DNA of 64,000 nucleotides from Gangjinia marincola. Its GTDB lineage: Bacteria > Bacteroidota > Bacteroidia > Flavobacteriales > Flavobacteriaceae. Below the pieces are notes generated by a model, which did no database searches, was not told where the DNA came from, and was given only the letters and a program-made list of their open reading frames with translations. Each line of letters opens with the position of its first letter. Within the stretch, counting starts at the first letter, position 1. The translations under genes and the position numbers were made by a program. The stretch lies in NCBI RefSeq assembly GCF_039523415.1, contig NZ_BAAAFG010000012.1, positions 124,001 through 188,000 of the forward strand, given 5' to 3'. Below are positions 1-9,001 of the stretch, in pieces.

Positions 1-60
1 AGAATTAAACCTTTTTCAATACGCTTAGTCTTACCTAAAAATAAAAAACTAATCATCAAG

Positions 61-2286
61 ATGAAAACAATCACACTTATAGGACTCTTTTTCGTTCTCA
101 CCTTTTTACCGGTTAAAGCTCAAACCGATCAGGAATTACTTAATGCTGCAGCTCAGTTCCCTGCGATGCCACGGGGGAGTGCAGATCTCATTCCGTTTGT
201 GGGAGCCGGTAATATTACCTTTGGATCCGGTACACCCTATAATGATTTAGAATACACACTATTTGACACCTCTTATATGGAAGGTGAAACCAGTGGTTTT
301 GATACCTTTTACCCGGTAGATCCTGCAAAAGATATTCCCGGTGAGGATCAGGTGAAATATCTACGTGGAGTCAATAATCTCGATCTGGATAGTAATTATC
401 AAGGATCGCTAGGGGATCGTTTTATCCTAGGAACGGCTGAGATTAACACCCCCTTTTTCGCGAAAGGTCAAAATGGCATAGACGATGATTACGTGGTCAT
501 CCAGAATTTTGATTATAATTTTGGGTATATTGAGTTGTACGGTAGTTTGGATGACTATTCTTTGTTTTACTGCACCCAGGATGAGGGATGTGAAACTACA
601 GGCTACTATTTATTCTATACACCAGGTGATGAAATTGATTTAATCGCCTTTATTTTTCCCTGTGATGATCTGGGAGAAACCATTAGTGGTAATCCACCTC
701 AAAATCCGTCAGCGTTGTGCAATGCTTCAGGAGAGCTGTCTTTATCCAATCCGGATCATTTTAGAATTGCCCAGCCACTTTCTGCAACCGTTACTCTTCC
801 GCAGGGAATTGCTCAAGTGGGAACCACCGGTAAAGAAGTGATTGGCGGAGTTACCTCAGACGCTGAACTCAACTCCTACATTTTCGGCTTGACCGAGGGA
901 AGCATAGACGGATCGGGTATAAGTGATAATAAGCTGTTCGTGACTAAACTAAGTCCAACCGGGGAAGAGCTGTGGACCTACGCCCTAGAAATGAAAGAAG
1001 GTACGCTTTTATTTGATGGGACTACAGATGATAATTATGTTTACTTGGCCGGCCGAACGCTGGGGAATTTACCGGGATTCACCAATCAGGGTAGGTGGGA
1101 TGCGATTTTGCTTAAATTGGATAAGAATACGGGAGAGCTACTGGCCAGTGATCAATTTGGAAACAGTGGATTGGATGGATATGGCAATATCACGTTAGAT
1201 GATGCGGGAAACATATATGTATCCGGTGCGGGGAGTCCTATAGACAATGGCGGTACAGATGCATCGTATTTAGTTGCAAAGCACGATGCTCAAACGCTAG
1301 CAAATATTTGGCGCGTTATTGAACCACCAGCAGATAATCCCGTTTTTGTATCAGAAGCCTGGGGAGGGATCACTTATTCGGCCGGTGATGATCCCGGAGA
1401 CGGCAGATTAGTCGTTGGGGGTTGGTACATGACCGCTGGTGGAGCAAATGGTTTTTTAGGAGTCTATGAAAATTTGGATGGGGCAGAGCCAGTACGAACG
1501 CATACCACTAATGTCATTGCAAATGGCGTAAGAGCAGACTGGATATTGGACAATACTGTTGATTCACAGGGGAATATCTATGGGGTGGGATATACAACAG
1601 GCACACTGGAGGGAGCTAGCCTTGGACGAGGTGATGCTTTTATCGTAAAATACGATTCCGCACTTTCCAACCCCCAGTTTCAGCAAGTAGGAACCGCCAG
1701 ATCAGATATGTTTAGAAAAGTCGAAATCGATGCACAAGACAACCTCTACGCGGTCGGATACACCTATGGGGATTACACTACAGCAAATTATCAAGGACAA
1801 AATCCGGATGCCAGTCAAGAAACCGGAGATGTGCTTATCCAAAAATTTGATTCAAATTTGAATCTGTTGGAAGCGCTTCAGTTTGGAACGTCACATGAAG
1901 ATAGAGGGTACACTTCGTTACAGGAGGATATTTTATTTGTTGGCGGACTTACCGAAGCTGCCATGGTGGATCAAAGTTCAGGATCTTTTGATGGGTATAT
2001 GCTTGCGGTAAATGCCGAAGACGTTACGATTGCTGAAAACATACTCAATGTAGATCAACCTCTTATAGTACAACAACTAGCTGTTTTTCCTAATCCGTCA
2101 AGCGGAAACATTTTCGTGGAAGGATTAAGAGAAAGCTCATCTTATGTCGTTTTTGACTATGCCGGAAAAATCCTGCAAAAAGGAATAGTTGATTCTGAAA
2201 ATAACCGCATCGATTTGAGTGTATTAGCCGCCGGAATGTACTTTTTGAATCTAAATAATCGTACGATCAAACTGCTCAAAAAATAA
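61..2286 (+). CDS. T9SS-sorted beta-propeller-like secreted protein
   Basis: Secreted 741-residue protein. Residues 1-20 are a signal peptide ending at VKA. The middle (roughly residues 260-650) repeats short units such as GNIYVSGAG, GNIYGVGYT, DNLYAVGYT and DILFVGGLT, the pattern of SBBP/beta-propeller repeats. From about residue 670 there is a type A T9SS sorting tail (VFPNPSSGNIFVEG ... AAGMYFLNL ... KLLKK). It should therefore be exported by Sec, moved by T9SS and anchored or released at the cell surface. No catalytic motif is visible in the N-terminal 250 residues and the substrate or partner is unknown. The gene stands alone and converges on the hydroxylase downstream. Confidence 0.85.
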   Translation: MKTITLIGLFFVLTFLPVKAQTDQELLNAAAQFPAMPRGSADLIPFVGAGNITFGSGTPYNDLEYTLFDTSYMEGETSGFDTFYPVDPAKDIPGEDQVKYLRGVNNLDLDSNYQGSLGDRFILGTAEINTPFFAKGQNGIDDDYVVIQNFDYNFGYIELYGSLDDYSLFYCTQDEGCETTGYYLFYTPGDEIDLIAFIFPCDDLGETISGNPPQNPSALCNASGELSLSNPDHFRIAQPLSATVTLPQGIAQVGTTGKEVIGGVTSDAELNSYIFGLTEGSIDGSGISDNKLFVTKLSPTGEELWTYALEMKEGTLLFDGTTDDNYVYLAGRTLGNLPGFTNQGRWDAILLKLDKNTGELLASDQFGNSGLDGYGNITLDDAGNIYVSGAGSPIDNGGTDASYLVAKHDAQTLANIWRVIEPPADNPVFVSEAWGGITYSAGDDPGDGRLVVGGWYMTAGGANGFLGVYENLDGAEPVRTHTTNVIANGVRADWILDNTVDSQGNIYGVGYTTGTLEGASLGRGDAFIVKYDSALSNPQFQQVGTARSDMFRKVEIDAQDNLYAVGYTYGDYTTANYQGQNPDASQETGDVLIQKFDSNLNLLEALQFGTSHEDRGYTSLQEDILFVGGLTEAAMVDQSSGSFDGYMLAVNAEDVTIAENILNVDQPLIVQQLAVFPNPSSGNIFVEGLRESSSYVVFDYAGKILQKGIVDSENNRIDLSVLAAGMYFLNLNNRTIKLLKK

Positions 2287-2329
2287 AAAACAGGCATTGA
2301 ACGCTTGGACAACCTTCGATGCTAAAGAA

Positions 2330-4081
2330 CTATTTGCGCAGCACCATCGCCACCCCATCTTTAATCAATGACTTTTTTTCAGGATGATCAGCGGCGAGAC
2401 GTTCAATATAGCTCTTGATTTGTGCAGATGCTTCAGGATCGTTTGAAAGCTCAAGCAAGTTAAGCGGTAAGAGCCAATCCCCTTGATGATCATTCTTCAC
2501 CTCATTAAAAATAAATAAGATTTCTTCGGTTATAACAGTTTTACGTTCTCTTAAGGTTTCAGCTTGGGCATATAATTTTTCCAGTTGTTTTAATGCTTCC
2601 GGTTTTTGAGATTTGATGGTCGTGGTGCTTGAAGCTTCATAAAGATTAGGAAAGCTGTTAAAATCTGCCGCTCCCGCAAAAGCCGAAACAATTTCTTTCC
2701 CCACCGCCATATGATACGTACCATCTTCGGCAGAAAAAAGTACTTCCTCACCGTGAGAAACCGTGCAATCCTCCAGTTCAATCAACATGAGTTTGCCCTG
2801 TACATTTCGTATTCCCGTAACGTTAATTCCCTGTACTTTCACTCCGCTTTCAAATTCTAAGGACATCCATTTGCCGTCATAAAAGTTATACGCCTTTAAA
2901 TCCACGGGACCCATATCCTCAATTGCCAGACTAATGCTTTTTAGTTTCCCCAGAGGTGATCCAAATCCATTAGAGTGATGTGTTGTGCCGTTACCAATCA
3001 ATTCTTTTTCGCGGTAAGCCAATGCTGTGGGTCCTGTGGTTTGAAAGTAGATGACCTGCAAATCTTCGTCTTTGATCATGCGGTCAAATACGCCGCTAAT
3101 CTGTAGCCCGGTACTGAGTTCAATCGTTCCCACGCGTTGTGAATCAATAAGTTTTTGTAGCCCGCGATGCCCGCCCTTTCTTAAGCTCAAGGTGTTGGCG
3201 ACCTCTTCTAAGACTTGCATGAGGTACGCAAAATCTGGCGTGACGTAAAGCTGGGGTTGGGGTTTAGTAATGTCAAAATTTTGGTAGGCCGCATCGATAG
3301 AATAGGGCAGTTTTTTCACGTTGCTGCTCATACACCACTGACTTTCTCCTATGGAAGATAAGAGTCCGGCGCCATAAATTCTGGGATCTTCCGGTGTGCC
3401 GATGAGTCCGTATTCAACCGTCCACCATTGTAAATTTCTAATCAATGCCATTTCGCTAGGTTTGACCTCTTGGGCTTGTAGTGTGTTTACTTCCGCTTCC
3501 GCGGAAGCGATTTCGGCAGGATTAGAAGCTTCGGCTTCTTTGAGGATAGAGAGTTTACGAACGGCTTCATACAGGGCTATATCGTGTGCTGAAAGGATTG
3601 CCCTGGCACCAATTTCTCCCATTCTTCTAAGATACTCGGCATAATCAGGATTGGCGATGATGGGGGCGTGACCAGCGGCTTCATGAATGATATCGGGAGA
3701 AGGGGTATAGGCGATATTTTCCAACTGACGTATATCTGAAGCGATCACCAATACTTTATACGCCTGAAACTCCATAAACGCATTAGGCGGAATAAACCCA
3801 TCTACCGCCACAGCAGCCCAGCCAATCTCTTCTAGAATGCGATTCATGCCGTACATGGACGGAATTTTCTCCAGGTCTATCCCGGTTTTTTCAAGACCTT
3901 CTAAATAAGATTCATGCGCCACCTTAGCCAAATAGGACACATTCTTTTTCATCACATAACGCCACACCGCCTGATTGATGGGCGAGTAGTCCTCATAGCG
4001 TTGAGGTTTGATAAACTGTTTTAGATGTGGTGGAAGACGATCAATCAAAGGATTTGATTCGAATTCTGGAGTGTTTTGCAT
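2330..4081 (-). CDS. phhA: Aromatic amino acid (phenylalanine-4-) hydroxylase, long Bacteroidota form
   Basis: Non-heme iron, pterin-dependent hydroxylase, expected to convert phenylalanine to tyrosine. The iron site is visible: H133 and H138 in PDIIHEAAGHAP and E223 in TVEYGL. Length is 583 residues, about twice that of proteobacterial PhhA (usually 260-300). The extra material is a C-terminal region from about residue 310 to the end that I cannot assign to a known domain. An Ala/Glu-rich insertion (about residues 180-205, EIASAEAEV) sits between the second His and the Glu and carries a palindrome repeated elsewhere in the window. A pterin dehydratase partner is not adjacent. The family is firm; Phe rather than Trp or Tyr as substrate is inferred from the group. 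Confidence 0.88.
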   Translation of the reverse strand: MQNTPEFESNPLIDRLPPHLKQFIKPQRYEDYSPINQAVWRYVMKKNVSYLAKVAHESYLEGLEKTGIDLEKIPSMYGMNRILEEIGWAAVAVDGFIPPNAFMEFQAYKVLVIASDIRQLENIAYTPSPDIIHEAAGHAPIIANPDYAEYLRRMGEIGARAILSAHDIALYEAVRKLSILKEAEASNPAEIASAEAEVNTLQAQEVKPSEMALIRNLQWWTVEYGLIGTPEDPRIYGAGLLSSIGESQWCMSSNVKKLPYSIDAAYQNFDITKPQPQLYVTPDFAYLMQVLEEVANTLSLRKGGHRGLQKLIDSQRVGTIELSTGLQISGVFDRMIKDEDLQVIYFQTTGPTALAYREKELIGNGTTHHSNGFGSPLGKLKSISLAIEDMGPVDLKAYNFYDGKWMSLEFESGVKVQGINVTGIRNVQGKLMLIELEDCTVSHGEEVLFSAEDGTYHMAVGKEIVSAFAGAADFNSFPNLYEASSTTTIKSQKPEALKQLEKLYAQAETLRERKTVITEEILFIFNEVKNDHQGDWLLPLNLLELSNDPEASAQIKSYIERLAADHPEKKSLIKDGVAMVLRK

Positions 4082-4217
4082 GGTCGTTAAATGAATGTAC
4101 TAAAGTAGGATAAACCCGGTGAAGCTGAAAGCCTTTTTTCCCTCATCCCAACTTTTGTCTTCCTCTCTCCCGAAGTATCGGGGTTCGTCGGAGACAAGAA
4201 GGGAGAAGGAGTTCTTG

Positions 4218-4254
4218 TGATTTCGAACCGAATGCAATGAGCGTGAGAAATCTT
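4218..4254 (-). repeat. Intergenic repeat, AAGATTTCTCACGC...TTCGAAAT family
   Basis: Read on the minus strand, this begins AAGATTTCTCACGC and ends GGTTCGAAATC. A plus-strand relative lies at 15023-15062 (AAGATTTCTCACGC ... GGTTCGAAATGAC) and a weaker one at 12744-12780 (GGATTCC ... TCGGAATGAC). Middle sequences differ while the ends are kept, as in dispersed hairpin-type repeats. Confidence 0.55.
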
Positions 4255-4453
4255 GAGGTAAATCATCTAAATGTTTAATAGAACACCTATAAGGCAGATT
4301 TCTCATCGTTTTACTATGCTTGACGGCTAAGTGCGCTATTTCGAAATGACTCTCAAATATAGTTCAAGGGATCTCACGGTCATTCCGGACTTGCATCCCT
4401 GGCTAAAAGGACGGGATCTGGAATCTATTGAATCATTTTAGATGCTGAATCAA

Positions 4454-4473
4454 CACTTCGACTGCGCTCAGTG
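4454..4473 (-). repeat. Hairpin repeat copy 1 (CACT/AGTG ends)
   Basis: Core CTTCGACTGCGCTCAG flanked by complementary ends CACT and AGTG. It is one of five copies in the window whose ends differ but always pair. Confidence 0.65.
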
Positions 4474-4545
4474 TGACAGTTCAGTATGACAATTAGTTTC
4501 CCTTTATCATTTTGGGCTTGCCACCGAATCTTCTCAATTTTGTCA

Positions 4546-4565
4546 CCCTGAGTGCAGTCGAAGGG
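4546..4565 (+). repeat. Hairpin repeat copy 2 (CCCT/AGGG ends)
   Basis: CCCTGAGTGCAGTCGAAGGG, in opposite orientation to the copy 72 bp upstream. The terminal CCCT pairs with AGGG. The two copies together could form a larger inverted repeat. Confidence 0.65.
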
Positions 4566-4612
4566 TCAGTTATTATTTTCTTTCCTATATTTCAGTTTTA
4601 AAACTAACCTCC

Positions 4613-5950
4613 ATGAAAAAAATCTTTGCGCTCTTATTTATCGTTAGTATCACTGTGGGTTGCGACCAACAGAAAACTGATAAAGATTCGGTCAATCAAG
4701 AGCAAAACACGGCTGCTTTGTGGGAAGAAAATCCCTGGCCAGAAATTCGGAAGAAACGTATTCAAACCTTATTGCCTAATGCATTAAAACAAGCAGAGGT
4801 AGAGGCATGGCTTACGATTTGCAGAGAGAATAACAATGACCCCATCGCCGATCATATTGGCGGGGAAAATGCCGGAGGTACGGCTGCTTTTTTGTTTTAT
4901 AATGATGCCCAAGGATTTAACTCCGTCGTTTTTTCACCCAGTGGAGAGGCTACTGCTTTGGATGAATTGGATATTCATGATGAGGTCGTTTCGGTAGAAC
5001 GGGGGAGCTCAGCCGTTCAACAAGCCGCTGATTTTATTACGGAAAAGAATTTTGAAAAGGTTGCCATCAATACGTCTGAAACCAATGCTATGGCCGACGG
5101 GCTGACCTATTCTCAACATCAGGAATTAAAGAAGTATTTAGCTGATTTTAAGGGAGAGTTGGTTTCATCGACTGAGGTAGTCTACCAATGGCTTTCGATT
5201 AAATTACCAGAAGAAGTGGAGATTCTGCGCAACGCCGCCCAACTTACGGCAGATTGGCAGGTTGAAGCCTACAAGCAAGTCAAGCCCGGAGTTTCCACAG
5301 ATGCTGATCTAGCCAAGTTCTTAAAAAACAAAATGGCCGAGTACGGCGTAAAAGATGGTTGGGCACCGGCACAAAACCCTAATGTAAATTCAGGTGCAGA
5401 TCGGGGGCATTCGCACGCTACCGATAAAGTAATTATGCCGGGTGATGTGATCCAGATTGATTTTGGGATCAAGCTATATGATCGATGGGTAAGCGATATC
5501 CAGCGTTTTGCCTATGTGCTTAAAGAAGGAGAGACTAAAGCTCCGCCAACAATCCAGCAATATTGGGAGAGTGGCAAAGCTGGAAACAGAGCCGCATTGG
5601 CCGCTATGAAACCCGGCGTAAAAGGGGTGGAGGTAGACCGTGCACAACGTGTGTTGATGGAAAAAGCAGGCTCTGAATATGTGATGTGGAGCACAGGACA
5701 TCCCGTGGGATATGTTGCCCATGACGTAGGACCGAATCTGGGCGGCTCACAAGCATCTCATGTACGACCTGCAGCTCAACGGGAATTAAAAGAGGGAATG
5801 ACCTTTGCGTTTGATGGCTTTCATGCTTGGAAGCTCAATGAAAAAGACCTTAAAACAATTTCTGTGGAAGAAATGGCAGTCGTTACGAATGATGGCGCGG
5901 AGTATTTAATAGAGCCACAGGAGGAGTTGATATTGGTTAGTGGGGAGTAA
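4613..5950 (+). CDS. M24 family metallopeptidase (Xaa-Pro aminopeptidase-like), lipoprotein
   Basis: A 445-residue dinuclear-metal peptidase of the creatinase/aminopeptidase P fold. The signal peptide ends in a lipobox (TVGC, Cys17), so it is probably a lipid-anchored periplasmic or surface enzyme. Residues about 45-195 form the creatinase N-terminal domain and 200-445 the catalytic domain. Likely metal ligands are D283 (QIDFG), D295 (VSDIQR), H363 (GHPVG) and E419 (SVEEMAVV). The position usually held by a Glu in this family seems to read FAFDG, so Asp401 may replace it; the alignment there is uncertain. Predicted to release N-terminal residues preceding proline. Confidence 0.82.
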   Translation: MKKIFALLFIVSITVGCDQQKTDKDSVNQEQNTAALWEENPWPEIRKKRIQTLLPNALKQAEVEAWLTICRENNNDPIADHIGGENAGGTAAFLFYNDAQGFNSVVFSPSGEATALDELDIHDEVVSVERGSSAVQQAADFITEKNFEKVAINTSETNAMADGLTYSQHQELKKYLADFKGELVSSTEVVYQWLSIKLPEEVEILRNAAQLTADWQVEAYKQVKPGVSTDADLAKFLKNKMAEYGVKDGWAPAQNPNVNSGADRGHSHATDKVIMPGDVIQIDFGIKLYDRWVSDIQRFAYVLKEGETKAPPTIQQYWESGKAGNRAALAAMKPGVKGVEVDRAQRVLMEKAGSEYVMWSTGHPVGYVAHDVGPNLGGSQASHVRPAAQRELKEGMTFAFDGFHAWKLNEKDLKTISVEEMAVVTNDGAEYLIEPQEELILVSGE

Positions 5951-6003
5951 ATATATCTTCTCTAGCTTATTTTTTTTAGGAAATATATAGAGAATAGTAT
6001 AAG

Positions 6004-7650
6004 CTATATTCTCTCAAACCTCACCCGTTCTATGCGATTCGCACTGAGGAATAGTGTAGAAATAACCTTATCCTCTATATCAAATTCAATGACATAATTA
6101 TTTACCAGCAGTTTAGTTAGAGTTACTAAGCGCCCCTTATATTCTTTACCATCACGGTTTACGGTATACTCTTGTTCTTCATCATACCGAATCGTAAGCG
6201 TAACGTCGGTTTCAGTATTTTTATAAGTTCCATTTAAAAGACTAAAATCATAGGTATCCCAATTCGTGTCAGTCCGGGTAAGGTTATAGGGTGCATGAGT
6301 GGTGTAATAGGCGGTTACCATCATTTCTCCTTGTTCATTTTTTGTAAATTCTTGTTTAAAAGCAGGGTCATATTTTTGACGAAAGATATTCGCTGCTTCG
6401 CGTTCCAGTTCAACTTCGCCTCTTCCAATTCGATCTAGGATCAGGCTTCCATCTTCTTTTTCCTTAAACTCAAATGAGAAGTTATTCGGGGTAAGATAGG
6501 TGCCCAGAATCTCTTCCTCACTAATATAATTCCCGATTTTATTGGGCTCTGTTTCATAAGTTGCTGATGTACTTTCCAAATCAAGGACAACATCTATCAT
6601 CTGTCTTGTTTGATAGGAGGGAATAGTTTTGCCGCTATTGGTCATGGTGATGAAGGATATTTTTGGCTCATCAAAACGTACCACAGTAGCCTTCCAGGCA
6701 CCTGTGGCTCCTTCGTGAAAACGATAGGGTATGTCTTTATAGCTTCCAAATTCCAGTCCGTAGCCATAGGGAATCTCAGTATCTAGTTGTTCTCGCTGCT
6801 GACTTTTGTTGATTATGACCTTAGAAATGTTAGAGTTACCGCATCCCTGTACAATTTTTTCCCATTCAATCTGATCGAGTAGGGTAGAGAAGAAGTTTCC
6901 GTCACCCGTAACATTCCATTTCCAATCATAGGTCGACCAGGTGTCGAAATTGAAGTAGGCTTTAGCTATAGGTCCTTGGATATCCAAATAGTTATTTTCA
7001 AATGATGTGTTTTTCATGTTGAGTTGACTGAATATCTTATTCGTATAATCCACAAAACTGGTTTTTGTAACGCGTTCAATGAGTTCTGCCAATAAAATAT
7101 AATTGGAGTTACTGTAGAGGTATTTTGTTCCCGGAGTAAAATTCAATTCGTCTTGAGCTTGAATTAACGCTAAGGAATCCTCATTATCATAGGTATTTCT
7201 CCACCAGGTAATGCCTTGCAACGACCATAGGTCGTACACGTCTCTTATTCCGCTGGTATGTTGTAGTAGGTGCTGAATGGTAATTTTTGAGGAGATATTG
7301 GGATAAAGCATAGGAAAATACGTTCGAATATCGTCAGACAACTTGAGCTTTCCTTGTTCTTCTAACAGCAGAATAGCTAGCGCAGTGAACTGCTTTCCGT
7401 TAGAGGCTAGATTAAATCGGGAGGCTTGATTAATGGTAAGACTGTCTTCTAATTGCTCAAATCCAGCGTAGCGCTCATATAAAAGTTTACCGTCAGCGAT
7501 AATGGCGGTTGCAATTCCTGGAGCTCCACTAGGTACATCTTGTGTGGCAATTTGATCAAGTTTTGCGTGTTGTTTTGGAGTAAGCTTAATCTGACCCATG
7601 GCAATGGTACTAAGACTTACTAAGAGAAAGGCAAGGATATGTTTAATCAT
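6004..7650 (-). CDS. Serine hydrolase, beta-lactamase/penicillin-binding-protein fold
   Basis: Secreted 548-residue protein with signal peptide 1-19. The class C beta-lactamase-type catalytic set is visible: S83-x-x-K86 (SNGK) and Y179-S-N181, with a later FHEGATGAW segment in the place of the third motif. The last ~170 residues form a lipocalin-like beta-rich extension often found in Bacteroidota members of this family. Many such proteins are esterases or D-aminopeptidases rather than antibiotic-degrading enzymes, so resistance should not be inferred. The AraC-type regulator gene lies immediately upstream in the same orientation, and TTCAAAT repeats 34-65 bp before the start look like its operator. 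Confidence 0.8.
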   Translation of the reverse strand: MIKHILAFLLVSLSTIAMGQIKLTPKQHAKLDQIATQDVPSGAPGIATAIIADGKLLYERYAGFEQLEDSLTINQASRFNLASNGKQFTALAILLLEEQGKLKLSDDIRTYFPMLYPNISSKITIQHLLQHTSGIRDVYDLWSLQGITWWRNTYDNEDSLALIQAQDELNFTPGTKYLYSNSNYILLAELIERVTKTSFVDYTNKIFSQLNMKNTSFENNYLDIQGPIAKAYFNFDTWSTYDWKWNVTGDGNFFSTLLDQIEWEKIVQGCGNSNISKVIINKSQQREQLDTEIPYGYGLEFGSYKDIPYRFHEGATGAWKATVVRFDEPKISFITMTNSGKTIPSYQTRQMIDVVLDLESTSATYETEPNKIGNYISEEEILGTYLTPNNFSFEFKEKEDGSLILDRIGRGEVELEREAANIFRQKYDPAFKQEFTKNEQGEMMVTAYYTTHAPYNLTRTDTNWDTYDFSLLNGTYKNTETDVTLTIRYDEEQEYTVNRDGKEYKGRLVTLTKLLVNNYVIEFDIEDKVISTLFLSANRIERVRFERI

Positions 7651-7683
7651 GATTATTGCTTTGTGACAAAAGAAGCATTCTAG

Positions 7684-7715
7684 TTCAAATCATTCGCTTC
7701 AAATGACCATTTGAA
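7684..7715 (-). promoter_or_regulatory. Candidate operator: TTCAAAT direct and inverted repeats
   Basis: In plus orientation TTCAAAT occurs at 7684-7690 and 7698-7704, followed after GACC by its inverse ATTTGAA (7709-7715). The direct repeats are 14 bp apart. The cluster lies in the 72-bp gap between the AraC-family gene and the serine hydrolase gene, where a regulator site is expected. That AraC binds here is inference. Confidence 0.4.
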
Positions 7716-7722
7716 CCTTATT

Positions 7723-8901
7723 TTAATGCTGTTTTTTAGCGATGTATTCACGCGGAGTTAATGCAGTATGCTTTTTAAATGCCCGATTAAACGTACTTTT
7801 AGAATTAAACCCAGCCTCTAGTGCGATGCCTAATAAGGTTTTTTCATTATGCTCCCCATTTTTAATTTTCTGCTCAACAGCTTGAACACGTTTGTAATTG
7901 ATAAAGTCATTAAAGTTCATATCAAAGCCCTGATTGATTAAGCTGGAGATAAGGTTTCGGTTCGTGTTTAATATTGTAGCAACATCGGTGAGGGTTAAGT
8001 GAGAGTTGGTATATAGATGATACTCTTCAAAGAGTTGGGTGAGTTTTTCCTTCCATTGATCTAAGTGTTCAATCTCTGGTGTAACATATTTGGAAATAGG
8101 ATTGTCTTGAGATGATCTAATTCCTAAATCGTTGGAAATGACAAATGAGCTTTTAGTGAGGGAATGGGAATATCCCGAAATAAGGATATACATTCCTAAA
8201 ACTGAAAAGGAAAGATAATACCAGTATTTACTGCCAAATTGATCCCACTCTGGATTCAGAATAAAAAATAGCACACGTAACACCAGTATGGCAGCAAAAG
8301 CCAGCATATAATGATTAATCCATCTAAATGAAATTTCTTCTACATAACTTACTTCTTGTTGTATGAGGTTGGTGTAGTTGCGGTATTTAATGAGACCCAG
8401 CACCAAATAGGTGAGCATGGAGATGAGTCCGGTGAGTTGATACCAAAACGAGAGGTCTTTATCTCTGCCATCAGCATAAAAGTAGAATTCATCTAAAATG
8501 AACTTATCGGTTACAAATACTACCAACGTGTAGAGTAGATACAGCCCGAATGGGATAAAATGCAGGAAATCCATTCGTGATAAGGTAAAGTCATTATAGA
8601 GCAAACTCAAGATGTAGAAATAGAGTACAGGTCCAATTAGAAAAAGCTGTTGAAACGGAACAAAAAACATAAACTCCCGGTAATTAGTTTTAGAATACCA
8701 GCCCCCGTATCCCAGCATAAAAGGGCAAACGTACAATCCACACAAAAAAATAAACAATGCCAACCATTTACTTTCAGCTTGTTCTTGAATAATTCCTTTT
8801 CGGAATAAAATGATGGAGAAGATAACCGCGTTAAGGAAGAAGAAAAGCAGGGAGGAGCTTTTTTGGTTGTAGTCAAAGTATAAGAAGTCTTCTCCTAACA
8901 T
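7723..8901 (-). CDS. AraC-family transcriptional regulator with membrane-spanning N-terminus
   Basis: 392 residues. The first ~240 contain about seven hydrophobic segments, then a cytoplasmic linker, then a C-terminal AraC/XylS double helix-turn-helix (about residues 285-390: LTDVATILNTNRNLISSLINQ and GIALEAGFNSKSTFNRAFKK, ending TALTPREYIAKK). Membrane-anchored AraC regulators of this kind are common in flavobacteria and probably sense an extracytoplasmic or membrane signal. Gene order suggests control of the serine hydrolase downstream, as one transcript or via the TTCAAAT repeats in between. The ligand is not apparent. Confidence 0.85.
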   Translation of the reverse strand: MLGEDFLYFDYNQKSSSLLFFFLNAVIFSIILFRKGIIQEQAESKWLALFIFLCGLYVCPFMLGYGGWYSKTNYREFMFFVPFQQLFLIGPVLYFYILSLLYNDFTLSRMDFLHFIPFGLYLLYTLVVFVTDKFILDEFYFYADGRDKDLSFWYQLTGLISMLTYLVLGLIKYRNYTNLIQQEVSYVEEISFRWINHYMLAFAAILVLRVLFFILNPEWDQFGSKYWYYLSFSVLGMYILISGYSHSLTKSSFVISNDLGIRSSQDNPISKYVTPEIEHLDQWKEKLTQLFEEYHLYTNSHLTLTDVATILNTNRNLISSLINQGFDMNFNDFINYKRVQAVEQKIKNGEHNEKTLLGIALEAGFNSKSTFNRAFKKHTALTPREYIAKKQH

Positions 8902-9001
8902 GCAGGGTGAAATTATCTTTCATTAAAAGAGTTTAAATATATCATTTATACAAATACGAAACTGGAGATTGATTAGATAAGCACTCTAAAGAGGATAAAT
9001 G

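Larger units (their letters stand above)
4082..4612. other. Intergenic region with degenerate repeats
   Basis: These 531 bp between two gene starts hold no convincing gene; the 68-codon frame on the minus strand has no recognisable content. The stretch contains a repeat ending in a GATTTCGAA-type arm (4218-4254) and two copies of the hairpin repeat with core CTGAGCGCAGTCGAAG (4454-4473 and 4546-4565). The promoters of both divergent genes should lie here, but I see no full -33/-7 pair; TATATTTC shortly before 4613 is a 7/8 match to the -7 box. Confidence 0.6.

Noticed and set aside
4100..4306. 68-codon minus-strand frame
   Set aside because: It runs through repeat sequence, has no recognisable content and no support as a gene.
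6004..7650. Antibiotic-resistance beta-lactamase
   Set aside because: The fold is shared, but the C-terminal extension and context are those of general serine hydrolases; resistance cannot be claimed.
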